DNA of 64,000 nt from Psychromarinibacter halotolerans (GTDB lineage Bacteria > Pseudomonadota > Alphaproteobacteria > Rhodobacterales > Rhodobacteraceae). The stretch spans positions 558,001-622,000 of the forward strand of contig NZ_JARGYD010000001.1 in NCBI RefSeq assembly GCF_029168315.1, given 5' to 3'. Below the pieces are notes generated by a model. The model was not told the DNA's origin. It saw only the letters and a list, made by a program, of their open reading frames with translations, and ran no database searches. Positions 1 through 8,710 of this stretch are shown one piece after another; the first letter of the stretch is position 1; each line of letters opens with the position of its first letter. The translations under genes were made by a program, and so were the position numbers.

Positions 1-66
1 CTGGCCTTCCTCGTCGCCGAGGAAATCATCCAGCGCCGCGAACCGCAGCGCGTCGCCGCCGAGTAA
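1..66 (+). CDS. C-terminal fragment of an unidentified protein
   Basis: An open frame runs from the window edge to a TAA at 64-66 and encodes the last 21 residues of a protein, ending in REPQRVAAE. It is followed directly by a factor-independent terminator, which supports a real gene end. The tail is charged and low in complexity, and too short to assign a family. The rest of the gene lies outside the window. Confidence 0.6.
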   Translation: MAFLVAEEIIQRREPQRVAAE

Positions 67-88
67 TCTCGCGGCCTTTGAAAGATCG

Positions 89-125
89 AAAGGCGCGGTT
101 CCCGGACAGGGGCCGCGCCTTTTTC
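89..125 (+). terminator. Rho-independent terminator after the first partial gene
   Basis: AAAGGCGCGG at 89-98 pairs with CCGCGCCTTT at 113-122, and the stem runs into a T-rich tail. It sits 22 bases after the TAA of the upstream gene and before the convergent NifU-like gene. Confidence 0.85.
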
Positions 126-146
126 TTTGTCGGTATCAGTCGGGTG

Positions 147-596
147 TCAGGCGCAGGCGGCCTTGTCGGCCTCGGCGAATGCCTCTGCGGCGGCTTCCAG
201 CGTCAGCATGATCGACGCATGCCGGTTCTTGAAATCGCGGGCGGGCAGCAGAACCTCCAGCCCGTCGAACGGGGCGTCGGGCACGGGGCCTTCGGACTTC
301 AGCATCGCTTTCAACTGGTCGCGGGCCGTCTCGACCTCGGCGCGGGTGCGGCCGATGATCTGGCGCCCGACGACAGACGCCGCGGCCTGTCCCAGCGCGC
401 AGGCTTTCACGTCCTGGGCATAGTCGGTGATGCGACCATCCTCGGTCACAAGATCGACCGTCACGGTCGATCCGCACAGCGGAGAGCGTTTCTTGACCGA
501 CGCCTGCGGCGCGTCAAGGCGCCCGAGGTGCGGTATATCGGCTGCAAGTTCAAGGATCTGGCCCGAATACAGCTTGATAAGATCAGAGTCGCTCAT
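147..596 (-). CDS. Iron-sulfur cluster assembly scaffold protein, NifU/IscU N-terminal family
   Basis: A 149-residue protein resembling the IscU/NifU N-terminal scaffold on which Fe-S clusters are built before transfer to apoproteins. The two conserved cysteine contexts are visible: LCGSTV near residue 41 and KACALG near residue 66. A further Cys stands at the extreme C-terminus (AACA). The start at 596 (MSDSDLIKLY) was preferred to the longer open frame because homology begins there and upstream lies the divergent hisI leader. This is the stand-alone alphaproteobacterial form, so it may serve SUF-type assembly rather than an isc operon; no iscS lies nearby. The family call is firm, the exact client proteins unknown. 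Confidence 0.85.
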   Translation of the reverse strand: MSDSDLIKLYSGQILELAADIPHLGRLDAPQASVKKRSPLCGSTVTVDLVTEDGRITDYAQDVKACALGQAAASVVGRQIIGRTRAEVETARDQLKAMLKSEGPVPDAPFDGLEVLLPARDFKNRHASIMLTLEAAAEAFAEADKAACA

Positions 597-662
597 GGCT
601 TTTCCTGCTGGCTTGAACCCCCTACATAGGGCGGCGCAATCCATGAGGAAAGGGGTTCGGTC

Positions 663-1022
663 ATGGCGTTCGATCCGAGCACGCTTAAATTCGATGACAA
701 GGGGCTGATCCCCGTCGTGGCGCAGGACCACGCCACGGGCGAGGTTCTGATGGTCGCGTGGATGAACGCCGAGGCCGTGGCGAAGACCTTGGAGACCGGC
801 CGCGTGACCTACTGGAGCCGCTCTCGCCAGAGTTTCTGGATCAAGGGAGAAACCTCGGGCCACGTTCAGACGCTGGTGGAGCTGCGGGTCGATTGCGACC
901 GCGACTGCCTGCTGGCGCTGGTGGAACAGGAGGGTCCGGCGTGCCACACGAACCGGCGCAGCTGTTTCTACACCGCGATCCGCGACGGCGAAGAGACCGA
1001 GATCATGTCGCCGATGGTGTGA
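663..1022 (+). CDS. hisI: Phosphoribosyl-AMP cyclohydrolase
   Basis: A 119-residue monofunctional HisI, the third step of histidine biosynthesis (PR-AMP to ProFAR). Family blocks seen include VLMVAWMN near residue 30, TYWSRSRQSFWIKG near 50-63, the Asp/Cys metal-binding stretch VDCDRDCLL near 79-87 and CHTNRRSCFY near 96-105. It lacks the HisE domain, as is usual in alphaproteobacteria. The ATG at 663 follows an AGGAAAGGGG ribosome-binding site. Its last 20 bases overlap the end of the convergent gluQ gene. No other his gene is in the window. Confidence 0.95.
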   Translation: MAFDPSTLKFDDKGLIPVVAQDHATGEVLMVAWMNAEAVAKTLETGRVTYWSRSRQSFWIKGETSGHVQTLVELRVDCDRDCLLALVEQEGPACHTNRRSCFYTAIRDGEETEIMSPMV

Positions 1023-1872
1023 CCGGCAGGCCCGCCATCTCGATCACCTGATCGGGCGACAGGCCGTCGTCGCGATAGGCGCGGATGGACCGGGCGTCGT
1101 CCCGCTTTGCCAGCCGCTTGCCGGTGTCGTCGCGCACCAGCCCGTGATGGTAATACTGCAGGATCGGCAGCCCCAGCAGCGCCTGCAGAAGAACGTGAAT
1201 CCACGTCGCCGAAAACAGGTCGGCGCCGCGCACGACCTCTGTGATGCCCTGTTCCGCGTCATCGACTACCACCGACAGGTGATACGAGGTGCCCATGTCC
1301 TTGCGCGCAAGGATCACGTCGCCGATCTGCACGATCAGGTCGTTGGCCACCAACGGGTGAACGCCGCCGAACAACGGGCCGGTTTCGCGGAAGGCGGGCA
1401 GGGCGTCGAGATGCGCGGTCGCCCGCGTCATGTCCAGCCGGATCGCGTCGGTCGGCCCGGCGTCGGCCATGGATCGGCCCCGGCAGGTGCCCGGATAGAT
1501 GATGCCGTCGGGCCCCTCGATCGGCGTGCCTTCCTGCGGCGCGGACAGCGCGGCGCGGATGTCGCCCCGGGTGCAGTTGCAGGGATAGCAAAGGCCCATG
1601 TCGATCAGCCGGTCCAGCGCCGCGCGATAGGCGGGCATACGGTCGGATTGGCGCATCACCGGCTGCGGCCAGTCAAGGCCAAGCCAGTGCAGGTCCTCGA
1701 AGATCTGCTGTTCGTATTCGTCCCGCGACCGGGCGCGGTCGATGTCCTCGATCCGCAGCAGAAAGCTGCCGCCCTCGGCCCGCGCGCGCCGAAAGGCGGT
1801 CAGCGCGGAATAGGCGTGGCCGATGTGCAGCGGGCCCGTCGGGGACGGGGCGAAGCGGGTGACGTAGGTCAC
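1003..1872 (-). CDS. gluQ: Glutamyl-Q tRNA(Asp) synthetase
   Basis: A 289-residue truncated paralogue of glutamyl-tRNA synthetase that attaches glutamate to the queuosine at position 34 of tRNA(Asp). The class I signature (RFAPSPTGPLHIGHAYSA) opens the protein. A zinc-binding cysteine cluster (CYPCNC, with a later Cys in GTCRG) lies in the middle and a KMSKS-like GKRLAKRDDAR near the C-terminus. The anticodon-binding domain of GltX is absent, as expected for GluQ. The start is GTG at 1872, whose GTGA overlaps the TGA of the upstream methyltransferase, implying translational coupling. It converges with hisI, with which it shares 20 bases. Confidence 0.93.
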   Translation of the reverse strand: MTYVTRFAPSPTGPLHIGHAYSALTAFRRARAEGGSFLLRIEDIDRARSRDEYEQQIFEDLHWLGLDWPQPVMRQSDRMPAYRAALDRLIDMGLCYPCNCTRGDIRAALSAPQEGTPIEGPDGIIYPGTCRGRSMADAGPTDAIRLDMTRATAHLDALPAFRETGPLFGGVHPLVANDLIVQIGDVILARKDMGTSYHLSVVVDDAEQGITEVVRGADLFSATWIHVLLQALLGLPILQYYHHGLVRDDTGKRLAKRDDARSIRAYRDDGLSPDQVIEMAGLPVTPSAT

Positions 1873-2483
1873 GCCTTTTCGAACACGTAGACCGTCGACC
1901 CAAGGTCGATGCCGGGGATGTGGGGGCCGTGTTCCTCGAACAGAAGGCTTGCGATGCCGTCGGTCGTCCAGTCGCGCAGCGGCGCCATATAGTTCGGATC
2001 GGTCAGCGTGTGATCGTTGAAGCTGAAGGCCAGCAACCCGCGCGGGGCCAGACCCTCCATTAGGATCTCCAGCAACTCGGACGGACCGGCGCCGGACCCG
2101 ATCACGCCGCTGGCGGTGATCGCCGTGTACTTGCCGCTGTCGAACGGAAGCTCTGCGCCGGGATGCGTTTGCCACAGATCGCGGTACACGCCCTTGTCGG
2201 CGGCCTGCGCCAGCATCTCGGCCGACAGGTCGGTGCCGTCGATGACGGTGAACCCGTTCTGGATCAGCGCCGCGCCGGAAAGTCCCGTGCCGCAGCCGAA
2301 GTCCAACACGGGCTTGTCCATGTTCTGAATTTGCGCCGCAAGAGCGCGCGCCACGCGCATCGGGGTCGCATAGCCTTGTTCCAGCAGCTCGTCGTCATAG
2401 CTGCCAGCCCATTCGTCGTAGATTTGTCGCGCCTCCTCGGTGTTTTTCACCGAATAGACCTTTTCCAGGTATGTTTTGCTCAT
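1869..2483 (-). CDS. Class I SAM-dependent methyltransferase
   Basis: A 204-residue Rossmann-fold methyltransferase. Motif I is VLDFGCGTGLSG near residues 59-70, followed by an acidic residue at the end of strand 2 (GTDLS). An N-terminal helical cap starts with a YDEWAGSYDDEL element typical of the UbiE/Methyltransf_11-25 type. The substrate cannot be read from sequence. It lies upstream of gluQ with a 4-base GTGA overlap, so the two are probably co-translated, but a shared function in tRNA modification is only inference. Confidence 0.85.
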   Translation of the reverse strand: MSKTYLEKVYSVKNTEEARQIYDEWAGSYDDELLEQGYATPMRVARALAAQIQNMDKPVLDFGCGTGLSGAALIQNGFTVIDGTDLSAEMLAQAADKGVYRDLWQTHPGAELPFDSGKYTAITASGVIGSGAGPSELLEILMEGLAPRGLLAFSFNDHTLTDPNYMAPLRDWTTDGIASLLFEEHGPHIPGIDLGSTVYVFEKA

Positions 2484-2516
2484 ACCCCTGAGATAGCGCG
2501 ATTTATGGCGAATGGT

Positions 2517-2556
2517 ACAGGGGCCTGCCGGGAAATCCCGGGCCAGGCCCCCGTGT
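2517..2556 (-). terminator. GC-rich hairpin after trmFO
   Basis: A long inverted repeat (ACAGGGGCCTG at 2517-2527 against CAGGCCCCCGTGT, with an inner CCGGGAAATCCCGG) lies just past the trmFO stop. It has no clear U-tract, so it may be a weak terminator or a processing or RNA-stability structure between trmFO and the methyltransferase gene. Confidence 0.45.
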
Positions 2557-2558
2557 CC

Positions 2559-3908
2559 TTAGGCGGGTTCCGTCGCGGCTGCCAGCCAGTCGGTCCACGC
2601 GGCCTTGGCCCGGTCGGTGTACCCCTTGTAGCGGGCCGGCCGGTTGCGGCGGCCGCCTTTCAGGTCGACCGGCGGGAACAGCCCGAAATTGACGTTCATC
2701 GGCTGGAACGTCTTCGCCTCGGCGCCGCCGGTGATGTGGTGGATCAGGGCGCCCATCGCGGTCTCGTGCGGCGGGGCAGTGATCGGGCGGCCAAGGATCT
2801 CGGCGGCGGCCATGCGACCGGCCAGAAGCCCCATCGCAGAGGATTCGACATAGCCTTCGACACCGGTGATCTGCCCGGCGAAGCGGATGTTGGGGCGCGA
2901 GCGCAGGCGCATCTGGTCGTCCAGCAGCGTGGGCGAGTTGATGAAGGTGTTGCGGTGGATGCCGCCAAGCCGCGCGAACTTCGCGTCCTCCAGCCCGGGG
3001 ATCATCCGGAACACATCGGCTTGCGCGCCGTATTTCATCTTGGTCTGGAAACCGACGATGTTGAACAGCGTGCCCAGCGCGTTGTCGCGGCGCAGCTGCA
3101 CCACGGCCCAAGGCTTCACGTCCGGCTGGTGCGGGTTGGTCAGGCCCACGGGCTTCATCGGTCCGTGGCGCAGGGTTTCGCGGCCACGCTCGGCCATCAC
3201 CTCGATCGGCAGACAGCCGTCGAAATACTTCGCGGTCTCGCCGTCGTGGAACTGGGTCTTGTCGGAGTCGATCAGCGCGTCGATGAACGCCTCGTAGGTG
3301 GGCTTGTCCATCGGGCAGTTGAGATAGGCCTTTTGCTCTTCCTCGGTCTCGCCCTTGTCATAGCGCGATTGGAACCACGCTTTTTCCATGTCGATGCTTT
3401 CGGCATAGACGATGGGGGCGATGGCGTCGAAGAAGGCCAGCGCGTCGGCGCCGGTTTCGGCACGGATCGATTCCGCCAGATTGCCCGAGGTCAGCGGGCC
3501 GGTGGCGATGATCCACTTGCCCTCGGTCGGAAGCTCGGTGATCTCGCCTTCCTCGACGGTGACGCGGGGATGCGCGCGCAGGGTGTCCGTGACGGTTTGG
3601 GCGAACGGCTCGCGGTCAACGGCCAGCGCGCCACCGGCGGGCAGGGCGTGGCGGTCTGCGGTGGCCATGATCAGCCCGTTCGCGGCGCGCATTTCCCAAT
3701 GCAATAGGCCCACGGCGTTCTGCTCGTCGTCATCCGACCGGAACGAGTTGGAACAGACCATCTCGGCCAGATTGCCGGTATGGTGCGCGAAGGTGCCGAC
3801 CTTGGGCCGCATCTCGTGGATGACGACGTCGACGCCGGCGTTCGCGGCCTGCCAAGCGGCTTCCGAGCCCGCCATGCCGCCGCCGATGATGTGGAGTGTC
3901 TCGCTCAT
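2559..3908 (-). CDS. trmFO: Methylenetetrahydrofolate-tRNA-(uracil-5-)-methyltransferase
   Basis: A 449-residue FAD- and folate-dependent enzyme that makes 5-methyluridine at position 54 in the tRNA T-loop. The FAD-binding glycine motif HIIGGGMAGSEAAW starts at about residue 5. The TrmFO/GidA-family blocks VCSNSFRSDD, YLNCPMDKPTYEAF and KGGRRNRPARYKGY are all present. The start is the ATG at 3908 (MSETLHIIGG); a 17-codon in-frame extension upstream is not conserved-looking. It is monocistronic or weakly linked to the methyltransferase downstream. Confidence 0.96.
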   Translation of the reverse strand: MSETLHIIGGGMAGSEAAWQAANAGVDVVIHEMRPKVGTFAHHTGNLAEMVCSNSFRSDDDEQNAVGLLHWEMRAANGLIMATADRHALPAGGALAVDREPFAQTVTDTLRAHPRVTVEEGEITELPTEGKWIIATGPLTSGNLAESIRAETGADALAFFDAIAPIVYAESIDMEKAWFQSRYDKGETEEEQKAYLNCPMDKPTYEAFIDALIDSDKTQFHDGETAKYFDGCLPIEVMAERGRETLRHGPMKPVGLTNPHQPDVKPWAVVQLRRDNALGTLFNIVGFQTKMKYGAQADVFRMIPGLEDAKFARLGGIHRNTFINSPTLLDDQMRLRSRPNIRFAGQITGVEGYVESSAMGLLAGRMAAAEILGRPITAPPHETAMGALIHHITGGAEAKTFQPMNVNFGLFPPVDLKGGRRNRPARYKGYTDRAKAAWTDWLAAATEPA

Positions 3909-3977
3909 GTGCCCCCAGATATGGCGCAATCCCGGCTTTGAAAACCGGGATTCGCGCAATCGGGGGCCGTCGCCGGG

Positions 3978-4490
3978 TCAGGCGGCGTTCTTTTTGCCGT
4001 CCCAGACGCCGTGGAAGATGCTGCGCGGGTTCTCGGCGGTGCGGTTCGGGTCGGGGCGTTCCGCAGTCGCGTCCTTGCGCGGGGCAACGCGGCGCGGCGC
4101 GACGACCACATCGACAAGCCGGGGTTCGGCCAGCGTGGTGATCAGCAGGGCCGCCAGAAGGGTCAGGTCCAGCGCCAGCACGGGGATCACGTCGCCGCCC
4201 GAATGCGCCAGCCGGATCACACCGGTCGCGAAGACGTACAGCGCCAGCAGGATGCAGGCGGGCCGGACCGCGGTGCGGAACAACAGCGCGAAGGCGCCGA
4301 CGGCAAGGTAGACGGTCGTCACGGTAATCGCCAGCGGCGCGGCGATGACGCCGCTTAGCAGGGCGGCGCCGGATTCGGTGATGTGAAGCGCCGCGGCGGT
4401 GGCAAGGAAGAACGCGCCGATAAGGATGCGGACAAGCGTGGCCCCGCCAGACAGCACTGCGCCAAGCAGAGGGGGTAAAGTGTTTCGCAT
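3978..4490 (-). CDS. Four-helix integral membrane protein of unknown function
   Basis: A 170-residue protein with about four hydrophobic segments (roughly residues 18-36, 43-63, 64-78/80-92 and 100-118) and a charged C-terminal tail rich in Arg, Pro and Asp. The arrangement resembles small DoxX-like or DUF-type inner-membrane proteins, but I do not recognise a diagnostic motif. A GTTAACC sequence lies about 50 bases upstream of the ATG at 4490 and could be a half-site for CtrA; that is only a suggestion. Confidence 0.65.
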   Translation of the reverse strand: MRNTLPPLLGAVLSGGATLVRILIGAFFLATAAALHITESGAALLSGVIAAPLAITVTTVYLAVGAFALLFRTAVRPACILLALYVFATGVIRLAHSGGDVIPVLALDLTLLAALLITTLAEPRLVDVVVAPRRVAPRKDATAERPDPNRTAENPRSIFHGVWDGKKNAA

Positions 4491-4630
4491 GACCGTTTTC
4501 CCGTTCGCCGATGGCGGTTCAATCCGCCGTTCCCCGCACGGTTAACCAGCGGTTTGGCGGCGCAGCGGCGCGATTGCGGCAAGGGCGGGGCGAGTCGTGG
4601 AATTTTGCGTGCGGCAGGCGCGATCTGGGC

Positions 4631-4672
4631 AAAACGCAAACGGCCGCGCGTCACAGGGACAGCGCGGCCGTG
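4631..4672 (-). terminator. Rho-independent terminator of gyrA
   Basis: ACGGCCGCGC at 4640-4649 pairs with GCGCGGCCGT at 4662-4671. Read on the minus strand the stem is followed by TTGCGTTTTG. It lies 23 bases past the gyrA stop. Confidence 0.75.
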
Positions 4673-4694
4673 GCGAGTGTTGTGTTCGGAACCG

Positions 4695-7448
4695 TTACTC
4701 GGAGGCGTCCGGCAGTTCGGCCTCGTCTTCCGACTGTTCGGCGATCCACGCGACGGACACGACCACTTCGCCCGCCGCGGTGTTGAACACCTTCACGCCA
4801 CCGGCCCCGCGCGAGCGGAAGCTGATGCCGTCGACGGGGCAGCGGATCGACTGGCCGTTCGAGGTGACCAGCATGATCTGGTCGTCCATCTCGACCGGGA
4901 AGCTGGCGACGATCTCGCCGCCGCGCATCTGCTTTTCCCACGCCGTGACGCCAAGGCCGCCGCGTCCGCGCACCGGATAGTCGTGACTGGACGTCAGCTT
5001 GCCCAACCCGCCTGCGGTGATCGTCAGGATCAGGTTCTCGGCCGCCGACATCTCGGCATAGCGTTCGGGCGAAAGCGGGCTGTTGGCGTTTCCTTCCTCG
5101 TCCTCGGACACTTCGGCGTCGTCCGCCAGACCGGCCATTGCGCGGCGCATCTTCAGGTACGAGGCCCGCTCGTCCGATTCCGCCTCGAAGTGGCGGATGA
5201 TCGACATCGACACGACCTCGTCGCCGTTGTTCAGCTTCACGCCACGCACACCGGTCGAGGCGCGCGAGTTGAACACGCGCACGTCGGGCACCGGGAAGCG
5301 GATCGCGCGGCCCGAGTTGGTGACAAGCATCACGTCGTCATCTTCGGAACAGATCCGGGCGTTGATCAGGCGAACGCCTTCTTCCTCGCCTTCGAACTTC
5401 ATCGCGATCTTGCCGTTCGACTTCACGTTGGTGAAATCGGACAGCCGGTTGCGCCGGACAGAGCCCTTGCTTGTGGCGAAAACGATCTGAAGATCGTTCC
5501 ACTCGGCCTCGTCCCGGTCCACCGGCATGATCGCGGCGATCGAGACGCCGGTCGGGATCGGCAGGATGTTCACGATGGCCTTGCCGCGCGCGGTCCGTCC
5601 ACCCGAGGGAAGGCGCCACGTCTTCAACTTGTAGGCCATGCCGTCGGTGGTGAAGAACAGCAGCTGCGTGTGGGTGTTGGCCACGAAGAGGGTCGTGACG
5701 ACGTCCTCTTCCTTCAGCCCGCCACCCGACAAGCCCTTGCCGCCGCGCTTCTGCTCGCGGAACTCGACCAGCGGGGTGCGCTTGATATAGCCGCCCTGGG
5801 TCACGGTCACGACCATGTCCTCACGCTCGATCAGGTCCTCGTCCATCATGTCGCCGGACCAGTCGGCGATCTCGGTCCGGCGCGGCACCGCGAACAGGTC
5901 GCGCACTTCGGCCAGTTCGTCCGAGATGATCTGCATGATGCGGTCGCGCGACCGCAGGATGTCGAGATAGTCGCGGATCTTTCCGGCCAGTTCCTGCAGC
6001 TCGTCCGTGATTTCCTTGACGCCCATCTGGGTCAGGCGCTGCAGCCGCAGATCAAGGATGGCGCGGGCCTGCGTTTCCGACAGGTTGTAGGTGCCGTCCT
6101 CGTTCATCTTGTGGCTGGGGTCGTCGATCAGCTGGATGTACTCGGCGATGTCGCCAGCAGGCCAGCGGCGCGTCATCAGCTTCTCGCGGGCTTCCGCCGC
6201 ATCCGCCGAGGCGCGGATCGTCGCGACGACCTCGTCCACGTTCGACACGGCGACGGCTAGGCCGCACAAGATGTGCGAGCGTTCGCGCGCCTTGCGCAGC
6301 AGGTACGCGGTGCGGCGGGCGACGACCTCTTCGCGGAACGAGATGAAGTAGGTCAGGAAGTCGCGCAGCGTCAGTTGTTCGGGCTTGCCGCCGTTCAGCG
6401 CCAGCATGTTGCAGCCGAACGAGGTCTGCATCGACGTGAAGCGGAACAGCTGGTTCAGCACCACCTCGGGCGTCGCGTCGCGCTTCAGTTCGATCACCAC
6501 GCGGACGCCGACCCGGTCGGATTCGTCCTGCACGTTGGCGATGCCTTCGATCTTCTTGTCCCGAGCAAGATCAGCGATCTGCTCGACCATCTTCATCTTG
6601 TTGACCTGATACGGGACCTCTTCGACGATGATCGCGAACCGGTCCTTGCGGATCTCTTCGACCTTGGTCTTGGCGCGCAGCACGACCGAGCCGCGGCTTT
6701 CGGTATAGGCCTTGCGCGCGCCGCCCCGGCCCAGCATCACGCCGCCGGTGGGGAAGTCGGGGCCGGGCACGTATTCCATCAGCTGGATGGAATCGAGATC
6801 CGGGTTCTCGATCAGCGCCTGCGTCGCGTCGATCACCTCGCCCAGGTTATGGGGCGGGATGTTGGTGGCCATGCCGACGGCGATGCCGCCCGCGCCGTTG
6901 ACCAGCATGTTCGGGAACCGCGCCGGCAGGACCATCGGTTCGGTCTGCTTGCCGTCGTAGTTGTCCTGAAAGTCGACCGTGTCCTTGTCGATGTCGGCCA
7001 GCAGATAGTTCGCCGCCTTCGCCATCCGGACTTCGGTGTAACGGAAAGCCGCGGGCGGGTCGCCGTCCATCGAGCCGAAGTTGCCCTGACCGTCGAGCAG
7101 GGGCAGGGACATCGAGAAGTCCTGCGTCATCCGCACCAGCGCGTCGTAGATCGCCGCGTCGCCATGCGGGTGATACTGGCCCATCGTGTCGGCCACCGGG
7201 CGCGACGACTTTCGGTAGGGCTTGTCGAAGGTGTTCCCGACCTCGTTCATCGCGAACAGGATCCGACGGTGCACAGGTTTCAGGCCATCGCGCAGATCGG
7301 GGATCGCGCGACTGACAATAACCGACATCGCATAGTCGAGGTACGCAGTGCGCATCTCGGCTTCGATGGTCACCGAAGGGCCCGTGGGCTCTGGCCGCTC
7401 GGGGGGCATTCCGTCTTCGTTTTCAGGGGTTTCCGGCGTGTCGCTCAC
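4695..7448 (-). CDS. gyrA: DNA gyrase subunit A
   Basis: A 917-residue breakage-reunion subunit of gyrase, the ATP-dependent enzyme that introduces negative supercoils. The start GTG at 7448 (VSDTPETPEN) was chosen because alphaproteobacterial GyrA proteins begin with a short acidic-Pro segment before EAEMRTAYLDYAMSVIVSRA. The catalytic Tyr is Y137 (FRYTEVRM). The GyrA-box is QKRGGKG, one residue off the QRRGGKG consensus. The C-terminal beta-pinwheel is complete and ends in an acidic tail. The quinolone-resistance-determining region reads HPHGDAAIYD, with Ala98 where E. coli has Ser83 and Asp102 where E. coli has Asp87. A terminator follows the gene. Confidence 0.97.
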   Translation of the reverse strand: MSDTPETPENEDGMPPERPEPTGPSVTIEAEMRTAYLDYAMSVIVSRAIPDLRDGLKPVHRRILFAMNEVGNTFDKPYRKSSRPVADTMGQYHPHGDAAIYDALVRMTQDFSMSLPLLDGQGNFGSMDGDPPAAFRYTEVRMAKAANYLLADIDKDTVDFQDNYDGKQTEPMVLPARFPNMLVNGAGGIAVGMATNIPPHNLGEVIDATQALIENPDLDSIQLMEYVPGPDFPTGGVMLGRGGARKAYTESRGSVVLRAKTKVEEIRKDRFAIIVEEVPYQVNKMKMVEQIADLARDKKIEGIANVQDESDRVGVRVVIELKRDATPEVVLNQLFRFTSMQTSFGCNMLALNGGKPEQLTLRDFLTYFISFREEVVARRTAYLLRKARERSHILCGLAVAVSNVDEVVATIRASADAAEAREKLMTRRWPAGDIAEYIQLIDDPSHKMNEDGTYNLSETQARAILDLRLQRLTQMGVKEITDELQELAGKIRDYLDILRSRDRIMQIISDELAEVRDLFAVPRRTEIADWSGDMMDEDLIEREDMVVTVTQGGYIKRTPLVEFREQKRGGKGLSGGGLKEEDVVTTLFVANTHTQLLFFTTDGMAYKLKTWRLPSGGRTARGKAIVNILPIPTGVSIAAIMPVDRDEAEWNDLQIVFATSKGSVRRNRLSDFTNVKSNGKIAMKFEGEEEGVRLINARICSEDDDVMLVTNSGRAIRFPVPDVRVFNSRASTGVRGVKLNNGDEVVSMSIIRHFEAESDERASYLKMRRAMAGLADDAEVSEDEEGNANSPLSPERYAEMSAAENLILTITAGGLGKLTSSHDYPVRGRGGLGVTAWEKQMRGGEIVASFPVEMDDQIMLVTSNGQSIRCPVDGISFRSRGAGGVKVFNTAAGEVVVSVAWIAEQSEDEAELPDASE

Positions 7449-7644
7449 GTGACGTCCCGCTTCTTGGCTTTGCGCTATATATTGTTGTCTTCCACTATAC
7501 CCTGCCGAGGATATGGGGTTCAACAGTGACTTTCATTTAAGCAAGCAGCCACCGGATTAGAGTGCTAACACACTGTTTTTGTTGATTATAAAAGAATCTC
7601 CGGCATGGTTTTCATACAGGTGTCACATGGAGGTGCAAGTGAGC

Positions 7645-7908
7645 ATGTCGGAAACCGAACTTTTGCTGAAGGGATACGGGCTGACCACGGCAGAGATTTT
7701 CTATCGTATGCCCGATTACAAGAACGTGCTGAACACGTTCGTCTGGCAAGAGTACGACCTTGCCCCGGACCATCCCAAGCTGTTCGAATTCATCGAGTTC
7801 TGGCAGGACAGCATCGAGGGTCCGTTGCATTCGGTGCGGTTCACCCATCGCAAGATGATCCGGCCCGGTGAATGGCGCAACGTGGTGGGCGAGTTCACCT
7901 ATCACTGA
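7645..7908 (+). CDS. usg: Usg family protein
   Basis: An 87-residue protein matching the alphaproteobacterial Usg family by its LLLKGYGLTTAEIFYRMPDY opening, a WQEYDLAP core and a RFTHRKMIRPGEWR end. The biochemical role of this family is not established; the name comes from an old gene designation. The ATG at 7645 is preceded by GGAGG 11 bases upstream; ATG 7627 is an alternative that would add six residues. Divergent from gyrA. Confidence 0.85.
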   Translation: MSETELLLKGYGLTTAEIFYRMPDYKNVLNTFVWQEYDLAPDHPKLFEFIEFWQDSIEGPLHSVRFTHRKMIRPGEWRNVVGEFTYH

Positions 7909-8013
7909 TCCGGCAGGCCCGGGCGGCGCGTGGCCTCTGGTCGCCCGGTCATTGAATTTCCCCGATTTGCCAGTAGGCTGGCCGTAACTTGCACGGTCAG
8001 GGAACGGTTTCAC

Positions 8014-8280
8014 ATGTCGGATGACAGGCAGGGCGGCAGCGATCCGTCCTTCGAGGATCTCGGCGCCGAGGCGCGCCGACTGGCCGAGGCGGCATCGCGC
8101 TTTGCGCAACAGGCCAGCCGGTTCGGACAGGCGCGGGGCCGCGAATTCGCGGGGGCCGCACGCGACGCCTTCGACGAGGGCTCGGACATGGCGGGCAGGG
8201 CCGTTCAGAAGAATCCGCTGCTCGCGCTGGCGGCGGCGACCGGGATGGGCCTTATCCTTGGCCTTGCGCGGCGACGCTGA
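8014..8280 (+). CDS. DUF883/YqjD-like membrane-anchored protein
   Basis: An 88-residue protein: a helical, Ala/Arg/Glu-rich N-terminal two thirds (EARRLAEAASRFAQQASRFGQ) and a C-terminal glycine-rich transmembrane anchor (residues about 68-85) ending in RRR. This is the layout of ElaB/YqjD/DUF883 proteins, stationary-phase ribosome-binding inner-membrane proteins in enterobacteria. The start is the ATG at 8014. Its TGA overlaps the ATG of the next gene by one base, giving a YqjD-YqjE-like pair. Confidence 0.7.
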   Translation: MSDDRQGGSDPSFEDLGAEARRLAEAASRFAQQASRFGQARGREFAGAARDAFDEGSDMAGRAVQKNPLLALAAATGMGLILGLARRR

Positions 8281-8669
8281 TGCTGGCGGGGCTTGAATAC
8301 CGGATCCGCATGGCGGTCCGCTCGGGGCTGACGCAGCTGATCAGCGCGCTGGTCGCCATCTTCTTCATCGTCGCGGGGCTGCTGTGCCTGCTGGTCGCGC
8401 TTTGGGTTTCGTTGGCCGAGGCGCACGGCACCGTCTTCGCGGCGCTGGTCACTGGCGGGGCACTGTTGGGGCTTGGGCTGGTCGTTCTGGCGATCGGTCT
8501 GCTGCTGCGGCCGCGCCCGCTGCCGCCTGCGGCACCCGTGTTCCCTGTGGCGGACCTGATTGCCGCGTTCATGCAAGGAATGCAGGCATCGCGAGCGCCC
8601 GCGCCCAAATCGCAAGACGCCCCAGACGACGAGGTCGGGACGCCAGAGCCGGAAAAACGGGAAAGCTAA
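8280..8669 (+). CDS. Phage-holin-superfamily / YqjE-like membrane protein
   Basis: A 129-residue protein with an amphipathic N-terminus and two transmembrane helices (about residues 18-45 and 50-76), then a Pro/Ala/acidic cytoplasmic tail. This matches the holin-X/YqjE (DUF1469) family, which despite the holin name is a normal chromosomal envelope protein. Translationally coupled to the YqjD-like gene through a TGATG overlap. Confidence 0.7.
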   Translation: MLAGLEYRIRMAVRSGLTQLISALVAIFFIVAGLLCLLVALWVSLAEAHGTVFAALVTGGALLGLGLVVLAIGLLLRPRPLPPAAPVFPVADLIAAFMQGMQASRAPAPKSQDAPDDEVGTPEPEKRES

Positions 8670-8710
8670 GGCCGCCGGCAGAACCGGCAGCCTGTAATGT
8701 CACGTCGGGA

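Noticed and set aside
2163..3707. 514-codon plus-strand open frame opposite trmFO
   Set aside because: Shadow of trmFO; no recognisable fold or start signal.
4554..6260. 568-codon plus-strand open frame opposite gyrA
   Set aside because: Antisense frame of a high-GC gene; the His/Arg/Asp-rich translation has no domain, and gyrA on the other strand is certain.
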